NCBI GenBank assembly: GCA_014843695.1
Contig: CM026404.1
Coordinates: forward strand, 81,997,977-82,061,976
DNA length: 64,000 bases
From: Archivesica marissinica
Lineage: Eukaryota; Mollusca; Bivalvia; Venerida; Vesicomyidae
Direction: 5' to 3'
The notes under the pieces are model-generated. The model was not told the origin of the DNA. It worked only from the letters and a program-made list of their open reading frames with translations, and searched no databases. Positions 37,981-48,595 of the stretch are shown here, in pieces. The position numbers were made by a program, and so were the translations under genes. How positions within the stretch are numbered: position 1 is the stretch's first letter; each line of letters begins with the position of its first letter.

Positions 37981-38173
37981 TTGTTTTCATGCTTTGTTGT
38001 TTGGTTTGGTTTGTTTTGGTTTGTTTGTTTGTTTGTTTGTTTGTTTGTGGGTGGGTGGGTGGGTGGGTGGGTGGGTGGGTGGATGAGTTGGAGGGTTGGT
38101 CGGTTGGTCGGTTGGTCGGTTGGTCGGTTGGTCGGTTGGTCGGTTGGTCGGTTGGTCGGTTGGTCGGTTGGTC
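37981..38173 (+). repeat. Compound G/T microsatellite
   Basis: Three adjoining blocks are seen: TTTG-type repeats (about 37996-38047), GGGT repeats (38048-38083) and an 8-bp 'cggttggt' repeat of about ten units (38093-38173). The plus strand is almost free of A and poor in C. The GGGT block fits a strong G-quadruplex pattern. Confidence 0.9.
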
Positions 38174-38302
38174 GTGACTTGTAACGTTACTCTCCACTGG
38201 CAGAACAGAAGTATAATTGTAAATAATGCCAACATGACTTGAAATGATTATTTCTATCGGTTGAAGCAGGCCGCAATACCAAAGTGTATTCACTTCCATA
38301 AA

Positions 38303-38345
38303 TACAAATAGGGGCAACTAGGGGCAACTAGGGGCAACTAGGGGC
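38303..38345. repeat. 10-bp repeat, three to four units
   Basis: The unit 'ggggcaacta' is repeated, followed by a partial unit. Confidence 0.8.
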
Positions 38346-38838
38346 CGGACTTGCATGACTTGCATGCGTATATTTAGAATATCTCTTACAATTTCTTAAT
38401 CTACTATGCATTCATGCTAGTTAAGTATAATGGTTACCGATTGCCAGGCGCATTGCCTCTAAGGATAGGATTCGGGAAGTACTGATGTCCATAAGAGGTG
38501 TCTCATACGGCAGAAGTGACTGGCCCTTTCAATAGGACTGACACTATAATAAACAGACACTATAAGATGAAGTTATTCATGTAAATTCATGTCGAAATGT
38601 GTTTTATACAAGATTTGTGTTCTTCCCCACCTGTTTTTTCAGCGTTTCTTGGATAGTTTTTGATTTGTGGCTGTGTATTATTTGTTGATGACCGGCCAGT
38701 TAGTTAAATAAATGCTACTGGTTGCGTATCAGCCTGGCGCCTGGCATGCAATGATAGGTTTCTGGAAGTACTGAGTTCGAAATGTCAGAAATGGCTGGTT
38801 CTTTCAAATAGGGGGATGTTATAATAAATAAACACTTT
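38346..38838. other. Intergenic DNA with a weak duplicated segment
   Basis: The words 'ggttac/gcgattgcc' to 'ggttctttcaa..gg.' near 38430-38550 recur in diverged form near 38715-38830 ('aggcgcattgcctctaagga' versus 'tggcgcctggcatgcaatga'). No coding sequence is recognised. Confidence 0.35.
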
Positions 38839-39527
38839 GACGGATCTGTAGACCAGTGGTAACACGCTTGACTGGTAATCCAGGGATCGCAGGTTGATCC
38901 CCCGTCTGACGGATCTGTAGTCCAGTGGTAACACGCTTGACTGGTAATCCAGGGATCGCAGGTTGATCCCCCGTCTGACGGATCTATAGTCCAGTGGTAA
39001 CACGCTGGACTGGTAATCCAGGGATCACAGGTTGATCCCCCGTCTGACGGATCTGTAGTCCAGTGGTAACACGCTGGACTGGTAATCCAAGGATCGCAGG
39101 TTGATCCCCCGTCTGACGGATATGTAGTCCAGTGGTAACACGCTGGACTGGTAATCCAGGGATCACAGGTTGATCCCCCGTCTGACGGATCTGTAGTCCA
39201 GTGGTAACACGCTTGACTGGTAATCCAGGGATCGCAGGTTGATCCCCCGTCTGACGGATCTGTAGTCCAGTGGTAACACGCTTGATTGGTAATCCAGGGA
39301 TCGCAGGTTGATCCCCCGTCTGACGGATCTATAGTCCAGTGGTAACACGCTGGACTGGTAATCCAGGGATCACAGGTTGATCCCCCGTCTGACGGATCTG
39401 TAGTCCAGTGGTAACACGCTGGACTGGTAATCCAGGGATCGCAGGTTGATCCCCCGTCTGACGGATATGTAGTCCAGTGGTAACACGCTGGACTGGTAAT
39501 CCAGGGATCGCAGGTTGATCCCCGTCT
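38839..39527 (+). repeat. Tandem array of ten 69-bp tRNA-Thr-like SINE1 heads
   Basis: Units start at 38839, 38908, 38977, 39046, 39115, 39184, 39253, 39322, 39391 and 39460. Each begins 'gacggatctgtagtccagtg' or a one-base variant and ends 'gatcccccgtct'. The anticodon arm 'ctggactggtaatccag' gives a GGT triplet (Thr-like). All ten have box B as 'ggttgatcc', with the central C of the usual 'ggttcgatcc' missing. Units 1-5 and 6-10 show the same order of variants (cttgac, cttgac/t, ctatag, ctgtag, tatgtag), so a 345-bp block was duplicated. The tenth unit is one base shorter and is the head of the SINE that follows. Pol III transcription seems unlikely with the damaged box B. Confidence 0.95.
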
Positions 39528-39741
39528 GACCCTAATAAAATTAACAGTCTTTCAGGTGGGACATTAAACCGAGGTCTCGTGTCGGTTCTTTACACCGTGC
39601 ACATATAAGAACCAGAGGAAAATCTGGAATGGGTCTCTGTCTGTATCATGCACTATCCTCCAAAATCTAAAATGACTAATCTCTTCAGGAGGCGTCGCTC
39701 ATATGGGCAACCGGTAGCGACGATAAATAAACGTAAAACAT
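39460..39741 (+). mobile_element. SINE1 carrying the multi-head array
   Basis: The last array unit continues into 'gaccctaataaaattaacag', the usual body, and an intact hairpin tail 'gcgtcgctcatatgggcaac' to 'gcgacgataaataaacg'. Only this copy in the window has more than one head. Confidence 0.9.
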
Positions 39742-40667
39742 ACACAGTAACGCGTGACACACACGCACGTGTACAATACGTAGAGAGCAAAAACCAAGTG
39801 TATAAAATAACCAAAACATTATCCCTACCAACACCTACTTCAGGTTTGTTCGACTAGATTCTCTCTCACTGAAGTCATCAGGTGTTTTCAGTGGCAGCTC
39901 TTGTCAAGATATTGACAATTAAATGAAAGTCTCGTAGACAATATCCAAACATCAGTTTATGTTCTGCCCTAAGCTTATTAATAGCTCTAGGATTACTGAT
40001 ATATGATCTTTCTATTGTACTATATCTCAAACTTCACAGGCATCTTCGATATCATATTATATATCTTTGAGAGTGCCGTGTTTCCAATCGATGGTAAATG
40101 GAAGGTAGATGGTTATATTAATTATTAATTCTAACATGACTTGATATTTTGTTCATATAAACAAAGAACAAATCGACCGTTGTTAAATTTGCAATAAACG
40201 ACGACCACGGCTGTTGAATTACCCCCTGTTAAAAACTTATTTATGGACGTACATATGCACACTTTTTAACAATTTTACATTGGAATTGAATACAGCGATT
40301 GTGTAAGATTTGTCGTGGTAATAACCAGCCATACCTGAACTATAATGTTGATAGTTGGAAGACGATTTTTCAACGCCACTGGAATACAGAAGATATTTTA
40401 CAGGGTGGTATTTTATAATGCCATCAGCTAAATAACAGACAAAGAGACAAAATAACTCATTCTATTGGGTCATGTTAGAATGGAAATGGTGTATATATAT
40501 ATATAATGGTTTATTTGCCGATAAACAACGCCAAGACAAAACTATTTCCAATAAACGAAAACAAAAACATCCTAATTTTAGAATGCCTCCGTAGGATTGG
40601 ACATTACTCATTTGCATAATTAATACACTAGTGCAATACGAACATTATGCAATTGCGTTGTTCCCAT
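39742..40667. other. AT-rich intergenic DNA, no gene seen
   Basis: A short TA run lies near 40492-40505. No coding sequence or shared repeat is recognised. Confidence 0.5.
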
Positions 40668-40716
40668 TCAGCCAATACTAACCGGAGAGTCGTCATATGA
40701 CCTTAGCTATTAACCC
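40668..40716 (+). repeat. 3' scrap of the dispersed repeat seen at 246-430
   Basis: 'ccggagagtcgtcatatgac' followed by 'cttagct' matches the 3' block of the copies at 246-430 and 61556-61715. Confidence 0.5.
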
Positions 40717-40724
40717 TTTCCTTC

Positions 40725-40963
40725 ATAGAGATTTAGGTTAATATACTATTATATCTCCATACAAACGACAGCCATTTAGCTATCATGCAGTGGATAAGTA
40801 GTCGCCATATCTATCCCAGCTCTATTGATATTACTGGAACTACATAGAGATTTAGGTTAATATACTATTATATCTCCATACAAATGACAGCCATTTAGCT
40901 AGCATGCAGTGGATAAGTAGTCACCATATCTATCCCATCTCCATAGATATTACTGGGACTACA
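40725..40963. repeat. 119-bp tandem duplication
   Basis: Two copies start with 'atagagatttaggttaatat'. They contain 'gacagccatttagct' and 'gtggataagtagtc' and differ at a handful of positions. Confidence 0.85.
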
Positions 40964-40977
40964 TGAGATTCTGGCGT

Positions 40978-41151
40978 TTATTATGAACATTGGTTTGGCT
41001 ACTACATTGTCAATGTATGTCGTATTGGTAATGGCGTCAAGTGGTGTTTCTATGAGGGAAAGGGTTTATGAACATTGGTTTGGCTATTACATTGTCAATG
41101 TATGTCGTATTGGTAATGGCGTCAAGAGGTGCTTCTATGAGGGAAAGGGAT
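40978..41151. repeat. ~85-bp tandem duplication
   Basis: Two copies run from 'ttatgaacattggtttggct' to 'ctatgagggaaaggg'. They lie directly after the 119-bp duplication, so two separate short duplications abut. Confidence 0.85.
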
Positions 41152-41569
41152 AAATGCGAGCTAGAAATTGACACAAAACAAATAGTTTGAAAGTAAAACG
41201 AAAACACTGACATCACGCTATTTCTTATAAAATTAAATATTGGCCAACTTACTATGCTTAGAAATAGACACTTGAGTCTGTAACTGTATGGTATTCAATG
41301 ACGTTCCATAAACGTATACTCTATTCTGTAACCTATATCGATCATAAGAAAATAAGAAATTAACTATTTGTTTTAATAATTTACACCTTTATGCTTTGGG
41401 TTAATAATTAATTAATTATCAATTATTTCTCAGAATATTCTTTATACAGAAGGACTTTAAAAAACGCACACCTATGTCATCATATGATTGTATTAAAAGA
41501 ATACGCAACAATAATGATTCCATGACACATATATATCCACATCCTTAATACAACACATAAACCTAACAG
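41152..41569. other. AT-rich intergenic DNA, no gene seen
   Basis: Nothing recognisable is present. Confidence 0.5.
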
Positions 41570-41795
41570 TGGAAGTCGTGATAGCTCAGTGGATGCGCGT
41601 TCGCTTCAGGTGCGAAAGGTCCGGAGTTCGAGCCCCGCTGGAACCGTTACGATTGTGCCCTTAGGCAAGGCATTGCTTCTTCTCTCTCCTTCATGGCGAT
41701 GGATTCCATCATGAATGAGGTCTCGAGAATGATTAATATAAGTTGAAAGAACTTGTTTCGCAATCGAGCTAAAATAAATTTGTATAAACTAAAAC
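41570..41795 (+). mobile_element. SINE2, full length
   Basis: The head 'gtggaagtcgtgatagctca', the arm 'ttcgcttcaggtgcgaaagg' and box B 'gagttcgagcc' are intact. The body lacks the 'tttaaattccacattgcc' block between 'aaggca' and 'ttgcttcttctct'. The tail is complete. Confidence 0.9.
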
Positions 41796-41916
41796 TAACA
41801 ATTGAAAATATTAAAAATGCTTAAAATTATAATACACCGTTCCACTAAAGTACCTTGTGTGCAACTCTGGAATATCATACATCTGAAAACATTGTGACAC
41901 GAACTTCTAGCAGAAA

Positions 41917-42323
41917 CTATCGCGTACTTCTACTGTTATTATAAACGTGTATTGCCATTGCTATATTTATTAGAATCGGAAAAGTGCTGTCCTTAAGTTG
42001 ATTTCATACATATTTTGAAGATACCACTACAAGTCAAATCTGCACATTGTTAGATAGATCTAGTATCATTAATTGTCTCATTCCCATTTTCTACTCTGCT
42101 AGCCAATTCCATATAATTATCATCATATTCCATTACATATTAAATATAGTTTCTCTATTTTTCAGCTTTTACATTACTATATTATTCCTATGTGCAGTTC
42201 TCACTTATAGTGCTATCTTTTGATTGCATTTGATTGTATATATGTTGAGGGCCTCATGGTAGATTAACTTTTGTTAAATGAGTACTCTCGTTAAATAAAG
42301 TCTTTATTATTATTATTATAAAC
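41917..42323 (+). mobile_element. LINE 3' end, second copy
   Basis: It matches the minus-strand LINE at 36403-36620 over 'cgcgtacttctactgttatt' and the region to 'ttttgaaga'. After about 195 bp absent from the first copy, it matches again from 'tttgattgtatatatgttga' through 'ctcgttaaataaagtcttta' to a TTA tail. Either this copy has an insertion or the other a deletion. Confidence 0.75.
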
Positions 42324-42423
42324 TATCATCAGAACCACCTAGGTCTCATAGTTGTTCATTCATGTTACCATGACAAGCAAAAGAAATGAATGTTTCCAAC
42401 TGGAGCGTTTCTAGCAACTGCAC

Positions 42424-42600
42424 TGTGGAAGTTGTGATAGCGCAGTAATAGCGCTTTCGCTTCAGATGCGAAAGACCCGTAGTTGGAGCCCCGCTGGAAC
42501 CGTGGCGATTGTGACCTTAGGCAAGGCATTTAAATTCCACGTTACCTCTTCTCTCTCCTTCTTGGCGATGGACTCCATCAGGAATTGGGTATCGAGTGAC
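42424..42600 (+). mobile_element. SINE2, 3'-truncated
   Basis: The head 'gtggaagttgtgatagcgca' and the body are present. The copy stops at 'gggtatcgagtga', before the tail. Confidence 0.85.
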
Positions 42601-43272
42601 TGTCCCCGTAGTGATGTACACAGTCCATGGGTCTGGCAATGTATGGTCTTGTGTCAGGCGAATGTAACAACTACATGTCTTAAGACTGAATTAATTTACT
42701 ATTATGCATTCATTTCCACTCGGGTTCCATCTGCGACCAACAACATGATCCACGACAATGCTTATTTGCTTAATCGGCAACGGGAATGAAAGTGTTGACT
42801 ACTGTACGCTGGTGACCGTGGTCCCTTGTACGGTTGCCAACAACCAAGACTAACAACTATTAATCGCCGTCGACAGCTACGAACGTGACTCATCTAATGT
42901 CGGAGTCCTGGATTTATTCTTGCCGTTTCTGTTGCTTCTGCGATAATTTAAATTGACTTTTGCAATATTGATCTCTTTTCAAATATTCATTAATATACAA
43001 TTTTGGCTTGCCGGGAATGATTTTTACTGGCCGCTGGTAGCGGTCGGCAGGGGGTCGTTATTCACGATATTTTAAAGAACGATTATTGATGGGAGAATTG
43101 GACTGACCGTTGTTGACAGGTGGTCCCTATTAACAGGTGGTCGTTAGCACAGGTTGGGCTGTATTATTGAGAGTATTGATGGGAAATGGAAATTTCAGCT
43201 AACAAATATTTACTTTAACGACAATACAGTTACGGTTAAACGTTAGTTTATTTCTTGCATTGAATTAATCAC
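42601..43272. other. Intergenic DNA with a decayed MITE end
   Basis: Around 43115-43168, 'acaggtggtcgttagcacag' followed by 'gttgggctgta' resembles the right end of the pogo-like MITE family ('gtgaccctaacacaggtttg' at 53324). No matching left end was confirmed. No coding sequence is recognised. Confidence 0.4.
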
Positions 43273-43507
43273 AGGTTAGTTTATACAAACTTATTTTAGC
43301 TCGATTGCGAAACAGGTTATTACAACTTATATTACATGTAACCACTCTCGAGACCTCATTCCTGATGGAATCCATCGCCACGAGGCAGAGAGTGGAATGT
43401 GGAATTTAAATGCCTTGCCTAATCGTAACAGCTCCAGCGGGGCTCGGACTCCGGACCTTTCGCACCTGAAGCGAACGCGCATCCACTGCGCTATCACGAC
43501 TTCGACT
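43273..43507 (-). mobile_element. SINE2, full length
   Basis: On the minus strand the head, the arm 'ttcgcttcaggtgcgaaagg', the body and the tail are all present. A small deletion removes 'gggcaca' next to 'cctaatcgtaac'. Confidence 0.9.
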
Positions 43508-44114
43508 TGGTTGACAAGGTTGATCATATTCAACATCGCATTCAAATTACATTGTACACACCGTTGAGTCCGATTTCTAATTTTGGAGGTCTCCGACATC
43601 AGATATGATGCCATTGAATTGATCTTTCGCATGTAACGGTATGAATATTATTATTATAATGTTGCTAGAACTTCTTCTCTTTAATGTAACACGTTTTGTA
43701 TTCACACGTATATACAGGCCCGTAGCCACACTGAGGCACACCAATTTAAAAAAAAATGAAAAATGAAATAAATAAAATGCAAAAGACATTAAGGCTTTGC
43801 TGTATAAAATGTTGACTCCAAGTGGCTCCAAGTGTCGGAGTTTGATCCTCCATCCTACACTATGGATCTTAATAGTCTTCTGGATAGCCCGGTGCTATAA
43901 ACCGATGTCATGTCATATCATACTCGTCATTGCATGTTGTTTAGTTTAATCATATTTTATTGCATTCATTCTATATATACAATGTACAGAACAAACAAAT
44001 GAATACACGTGTGTAATGATGCATATTATATACGATTTATGTCATTGCAGTGCACAAGAATTGTCAATAAATGTTGAAGCAAATGGGCTGGGCATGTTTC
44101 ATTATGCTATTTGA
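43508..44114. other. Intergenic DNA, no gene seen
   Basis: Part of this stretch (from roughly 43920) may belong to the LINE 3' region that ends at 44202, but I could not align it to the other copies. Confidence 0.4.
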
Positions 44115-44202
44115 TGTTATAATTTGTTTAGGGCCTCGTGGTAGATTGACTTAATTGTTCAAATGAGTTCTCTCGTTAAATAAAGTCTTTATTATTATTA
44201 TG
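44115..44202 (+). mobile_element. LINE 3' end, third copy
   Basis: 'gggcctcgtggtagattgac' followed by 'ctctcgttaaataaagtctt' and a short TTA tail match the ends at 36403 and 42323. Confidence 0.75.
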
Positions 44203-44289
44203 TGCGGAACATGTACAGGACACAGGGATGACTGGAATGTTGGGTTCATCTGTATCTTGAACTGTCCTGCAAAATATATACGTTCCGAA

Positions 44290-44600
44290 TCATTGTTGGA
44301 ATCCTTCGTATTTCGTTTTCATGTAATAATAATCATATAATGTAGGTGTGCGTTTTCTTTGTCCTCTAGTATAATAATCATGTAATGTAGGTGTGCGTTT
44401 TCTTTGTCCTCTAGTATAATAATCATATAATGTAGGTGTGCGTTTTCTTTGTCCTCTAGTATAATAATCATGTAATGTAGGTGTGCGTTTTCTTTGTCCT
44501 CTAGTATAATAATCATATAATGTAGGTGTGCGTTTTCTTTGTCCTCTAGTATAATAATCATATAATGTAGGTGTGCGTTTTCTTTGTCCTCTAGTATATA
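44290..44600 (-). repeat. 45-bp array built from a MITE terminal repeat
   Basis: Six units on the minus strand contain 'ctagaggacaaagaaaacgc' and 'acacctacattatatgatta'. The first part is the terminal inverted repeat of the MITE at 50865-51299. The flank at 44290-44320 ('ggaatccttcgtatttcgtt') matches that MITE's subterminal region at about 50920-50941. The MITE end has therefore been amplified in place. Confidence 0.85.
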
Positions 44601-44621
44601 ATTTTTTTTTTTTAAATATTT

Positions 44622-44900
44622 GTTTTACGTTTATTTATCGTCGTACCGGTTGCCCATATGAGCGACGCCTCCTGAAGAGATTAGTCATTTTAGATTTTGG
44701 AGGATAGTGCATTATACAGACAGAGACCCATTCCAGAGTCACCTCTGGTTCTTTTACGTGCACGGTGTAAAGCATGATACATCGGTTTAACGTCCCATCT
44801 AGGAGACTGTTAATTTCATTAGGGTCAGACGGGGGATCGAACCTGCGATCTCTGGATTACAAGTCCAGCGTGTTAACCGCTGGACTACAGATCCGTCCGA
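44622..44900 (-). mobile_element. SINE1, full length
   Basis: On the minus strand the head has loop triplet TGT (Thr-like) and box B 'ggttcgatcc'. A body deletion removes part of 'caccgacacgagacct'. One base is missing in the hairpin ('cgtcgtaccgg'). Confidence 0.9.
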
Positions 44901-46237
44901 TACGTTTAATAAGCATGGGCTAATATAAGCAACATCCTGTTTCAATCGTTATTTAAATGCGTCTCGTCATTGGAGACTAGATCGTGTTATGACGTCAGCG
45001 ATTCAACATTAAAGAAATTTAATCGTACGTTATAATATAAATAACATCATAAAGGGGGAAACTATAAGAAATGCATGCAAGATATTTGTAGCTTTGATTA
45101 ACAGTAAACGTTGCTATGATACATCGGCGACTGACGTGCAACCTGGGAATACTATTTTAATGAGATGCAAGCGATTGTCATATTTAGAGATTAACAAGAA
45201 AAACTATTGCATATAAATATGTAATAGAAGGACGATTGAAGGCTCACTCTGCATAATACACACTCGGATAGTGTATTGAGTGAATGTATAAATTATAATG
45301 TGCATAATATAGTAATTAAATGCAAACATGTGGACAATAACATGAAACACTGCCCAACATAACAGTATATACCACACCCCTGCTGGAACATCCGCGAATC
45401 ATATGGGAACCAATTATTGTTGCAGAATTTCAACTACGTAAATAGGTTGACCTGGCCATTTCTGGGTTCCAGCTCAAGTCTGTATTTCTATGTGCACACC
45501 AGTGAAAGCTTAGAACTAGTTCCCTGAAAACAATTGGACAATTTTAATACCCATAAAACGAATACATAGCAGTAATTCTTATCAAATAAATTCCCATTCG
45601 TCCAGAAACATATTTACATTAATGTGTCCACATAAAATGTAACGTCATTTTGATGTCACACATTAGAGTCAAAATACACATTCAACATTCTTCCTAAATT
45701 TAATATTTAATGAATGTCAGCATCATTATAATATACGCAGTACTATTCGATGTCCCCAGCATTGCTTGTCATAGCTCAATTGTGCTGTGTCATAGATTAG
45801 CAGATTATACGTGTAACCAGACCTCTTTATCGATTCTCCTGGCTCTGGCAGGCAAGATTAATGGCAGCCATCGCCAGACGAGAACGATCTCGCGGATAAT
45901 TTTGATTTAGTAATTGAAAACCTCCTACTGTCATCTAAAATTACGAACATTTGTAAGTATAGAGACAGACTAGAGCTTTTGGTAGGTGGCAATCTGCGAC
46001 ACAGTTAGCTCCTTGTTCCTCGTCACCACACTGATTCTCCAAAATGGCTAGTCAGATAATTGCAGCAAGAAATATCCCGTCCTTCATTTGTCTATATTTA
46101 CATCACAATTGTATTTCCTTCTATGAACGTATATGCCCTGTTTGTATCCATTTCCTCACTACGGATATGCAGCAGACTCGAAGTTACGGACAGGCCGCTT
46201 CGTATTGTTACTGTTAGACAGCGTTCTTCGCAAGAAA
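44901..46237. other. Intergenic DNA, no gene seen
   Basis: Open frames at 45710-45910 and 46060-46356 have no recognisable family, and the second runs into the following minisatellite. No repeat is shared with the rest of the window. Confidence 0.45.
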
Positions 46238-46668
46238 TGTCTTACAGTTTACGCTGTTCCAAGGATGATCCTGTTTATGAATGTCTTACAGTTTACGCTG
46301 TTCCAAGGATGATCCTGTTTATGAATGTCTTACAGTTTACGCTGTTCCAAGGATGATCCTGTTTATGAATGTCTTACAGTTTACGCTGTTCCAAGAACGA
46401 TCCTGTTTATGAATGTCTTACAGTTTACGCTGTTCCAAGGATGATCCTGTTTATGAATGTCTTATAGTATACGCTGTTCCAAGGACGATTCTGTTTATGA
46501 ATGTCTTACAGTTTACGCTGTTCCAAGGATGATCCTGTTTATGAATGTCTTACAGTTTACGCTGTTCCAAGGATGATCCTGTTTATGAATGTCTTATAGT
46601 TTACGCTGTTCCAAGGATGATCCTGTTTATGAATGTCTTATAGTTTACGCTGTTCCAAGGATGATCTG
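46238..46668. repeat. 44-bp minisatellite, about ten units
   Basis: The unit is 'gaatgtcttacagtttacgc' followed by 'tgttccaaggatgatcctg' and 'tttat'. Units are very similar, with a few changes ('aagaacgatcc', 'ttatagt'). Confidence 0.95.
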
Positions 46669-46892
46669 TTTAGCAGGTGCGGCACACAGTAATTGTGTCA
46701 TTGAAACAGAATTATTAATGTAAATAATGAATCGTCGGTAAGTAGTCTCCATCAGGGTATGGATTACAGTGGGCGTGTTTAACGTTAGCGCTGGGGTATT
46801 CGGCCTCCACACACGTTAAGCAAGTCCAACGTCGTTCAGACCCCGATGGAAAATATTAACTCGCGATTCATTCCTTAACATGCTGATTCAGG

Positions 46893-47207
46893 CACGGTGG
46901 TCGCCAGATCGGACAGGTGGGTTTTCTCCGGGTACTCCACATGAATGACCACATTTACGCTTTCATCCGCGCCAACGAGTGGTCATTCATGTGGGAGGAA
47001 ACCGGAGTACCCGGAGAAAACCCACCTATCCGATCTGGCGACCATCGTACCATCTCACACACTTCCCTGTCCGATGATCGAACCCGGGTCGCATTGGTGA
47101 GAAGCGAGTGCGCTAACCACTGCGCTAATCGGACAGCCAAATGAGTGATTAATGCAAGTTGTTAGAACTTGCTTCGCAATCATTGTAAAATAAATAAAGT
47201 TTAAACT
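46893..47207. mobile_element. SINE3 with internal inversion (palindromic)
   Basis: Three parts lie in order: a plus-strand SINE3 body (46893-46978); an inverted copy containing body and complete tRNA-Glu-like head (46979-47140, box B 'gatcgaacccgggtcgc' as read on plus); and the normal plus-strand tail (about 47143-47207). The two body segments form arms of about 60 bp around a loop of roughly 25 bases. The first junction overlaps on GTG. The structure resembles 5' inversions produced by twin priming in LINEs; that mechanism is an inference here. Confidence 0.85.
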
Positions 47208-47825
47208 GTAACATGATGCTGCATTGCTTTTAAAGTCATATTAACGTTCACAAAGACGAAATCGAACTGGATCTGTGTATACGGGTTTTCACATCAGCAA
47301 TTTTAATAATACATGCTAAAAATATGATTTGCAACGGAGATAATACGATTATATATTTTCAACAATTCTCGAGTAGTTCACTATCAGTGTGGATTTCAGT
47401 ACCGCATAACTTGATAGTAATTCTAGTAATTATAGTATTATATAATAATTTTTGAAATTGTGACATTCTGTTTGAGGCAAATTGGATTTAAAGAAAAGTG
47501 GTATTTTTACAATTATTCTATTATTCATATATAGCTTTGTTAATGAAATGCACTTGTTAGTCATATATAGAGTTGAAAAATCGATACCATAATATATCGA
47601 TCACACTAAATGTGACGTCATTTTGGTGTCATTGGTTATATTGGCAGTGTGTAAACAAAGATATGTACCTTAGAAGATCCGGAGTTGCAGGGTTCCTCTG
47701 GCATATATGTTAAATGTGTTTAGCTTAAAATGGGGATTGCTGTCGGTGACTGTCAACTAACAATACAATTCAATTCAAACACATGTATAATACGTCGACA
47801 GGGGCCAACAGTCCCACGTGTCCAT
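47208..47825. other. AT-rich intergenic DNA, no gene seen
   Basis: Nothing recognisable is present. Confidence 0.5.
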
Positions 47826-48062
47826 TAGTTTATACACATTTATTTTAGCTCGATTGCGAAACAAGTTCTTACAACTTATATTAATCACACTCGAGACCTC
47901 ATTCCTCATGGATTCCATCGCCATGAGTGAGAGAGAAGAGGCAACGTGGAATTTAAATGCCTTGCCTAAGGGCACAATCGTAACGGCTCCAGCGGGACTC
48001 GAACTCCAGGTATTTCGCACCTGAAGCGAACACGCTGCGACTACGCTATCACGACTTCCACG
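47826..48062 (-). mobile_element. SINE2, full length
   Basis: On the minus strand the head, the arm 'ttcgcttcaggtgcgaaat', the body and the tail are present. Confidence 0.9.
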
Positions 48063-48111
48063 TGTCCATTTACTACCTATGAGGACTATAATTATGTTGT
48101 TTTAATGTTTA

Positions 48112-48321
48112 TTACCCCCGTCTGACCCTAATACAATTCAATTAACAGTCTTTCAGATAGGACATTAAACCGAGGTCTCGTATCGGCGCTTTACACCGTG
48201 CACGCAGAAGAACCGGAGGTGACTCCGGAATGGGTCTCTGTCTCCAAAATCTAAAATGACTAATCTCTTCAGGAGACGTCGCTCATACTGTAATGTACTG
48301 TACTGTACTATACTGTACTGA
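48112..48321 (+). mobile_element. SINE1 body with a TGTAC microsatellite at its end
   Basis: The copy begins in the acceptor end of the head ('cccccgtctgaccctaat') and runs to 'aggagacgtcgctcat', inside the hairpin. There it is replaced by 'actgtaatgtactgtactgt'-type repeats (about 48287-48321). Part of the body ('atcattgcactatcc') is deleted. Confidence 0.8.
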
Positions 48322-48595
48322 TGTGTGACGGTAGACGCTAACGTTGTGTCTAATGTGTCTATATACCAGCTGTACGGAGCAGTTCTTTGAAAAGAAAGAA
48401 AGGTATACCTCTGCGACTACTTAGTTTAGATTTTTGACAAAGGGAATGTTCGTGTGTTACGTCCAATTGACGTTGATGTAGAACTATGGACATATTCATC
48501 AGAGCAAACACAACAAAACAACGTGTAGTAATAACAAACATTTATTTCTTGTCTTAAAAAGTGAATGTGTAATTATGACTAGGGCCCTGTCACTC

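Noticed and set aside
37970..38317. Pro/Thr-rich open frame ('PTNRPTDQ' repeats)
   Set aside because: It is produced by the 8-bp and 4-bp microsatellites on the minus strand, with no supporting gene structure.
38839..39527. Cluster of functional tRNA-Thr genes
   Set aside because: All units share a damaged box B and poor T-arm pairing, and they run straight into a SINE body. They are SINE heads.
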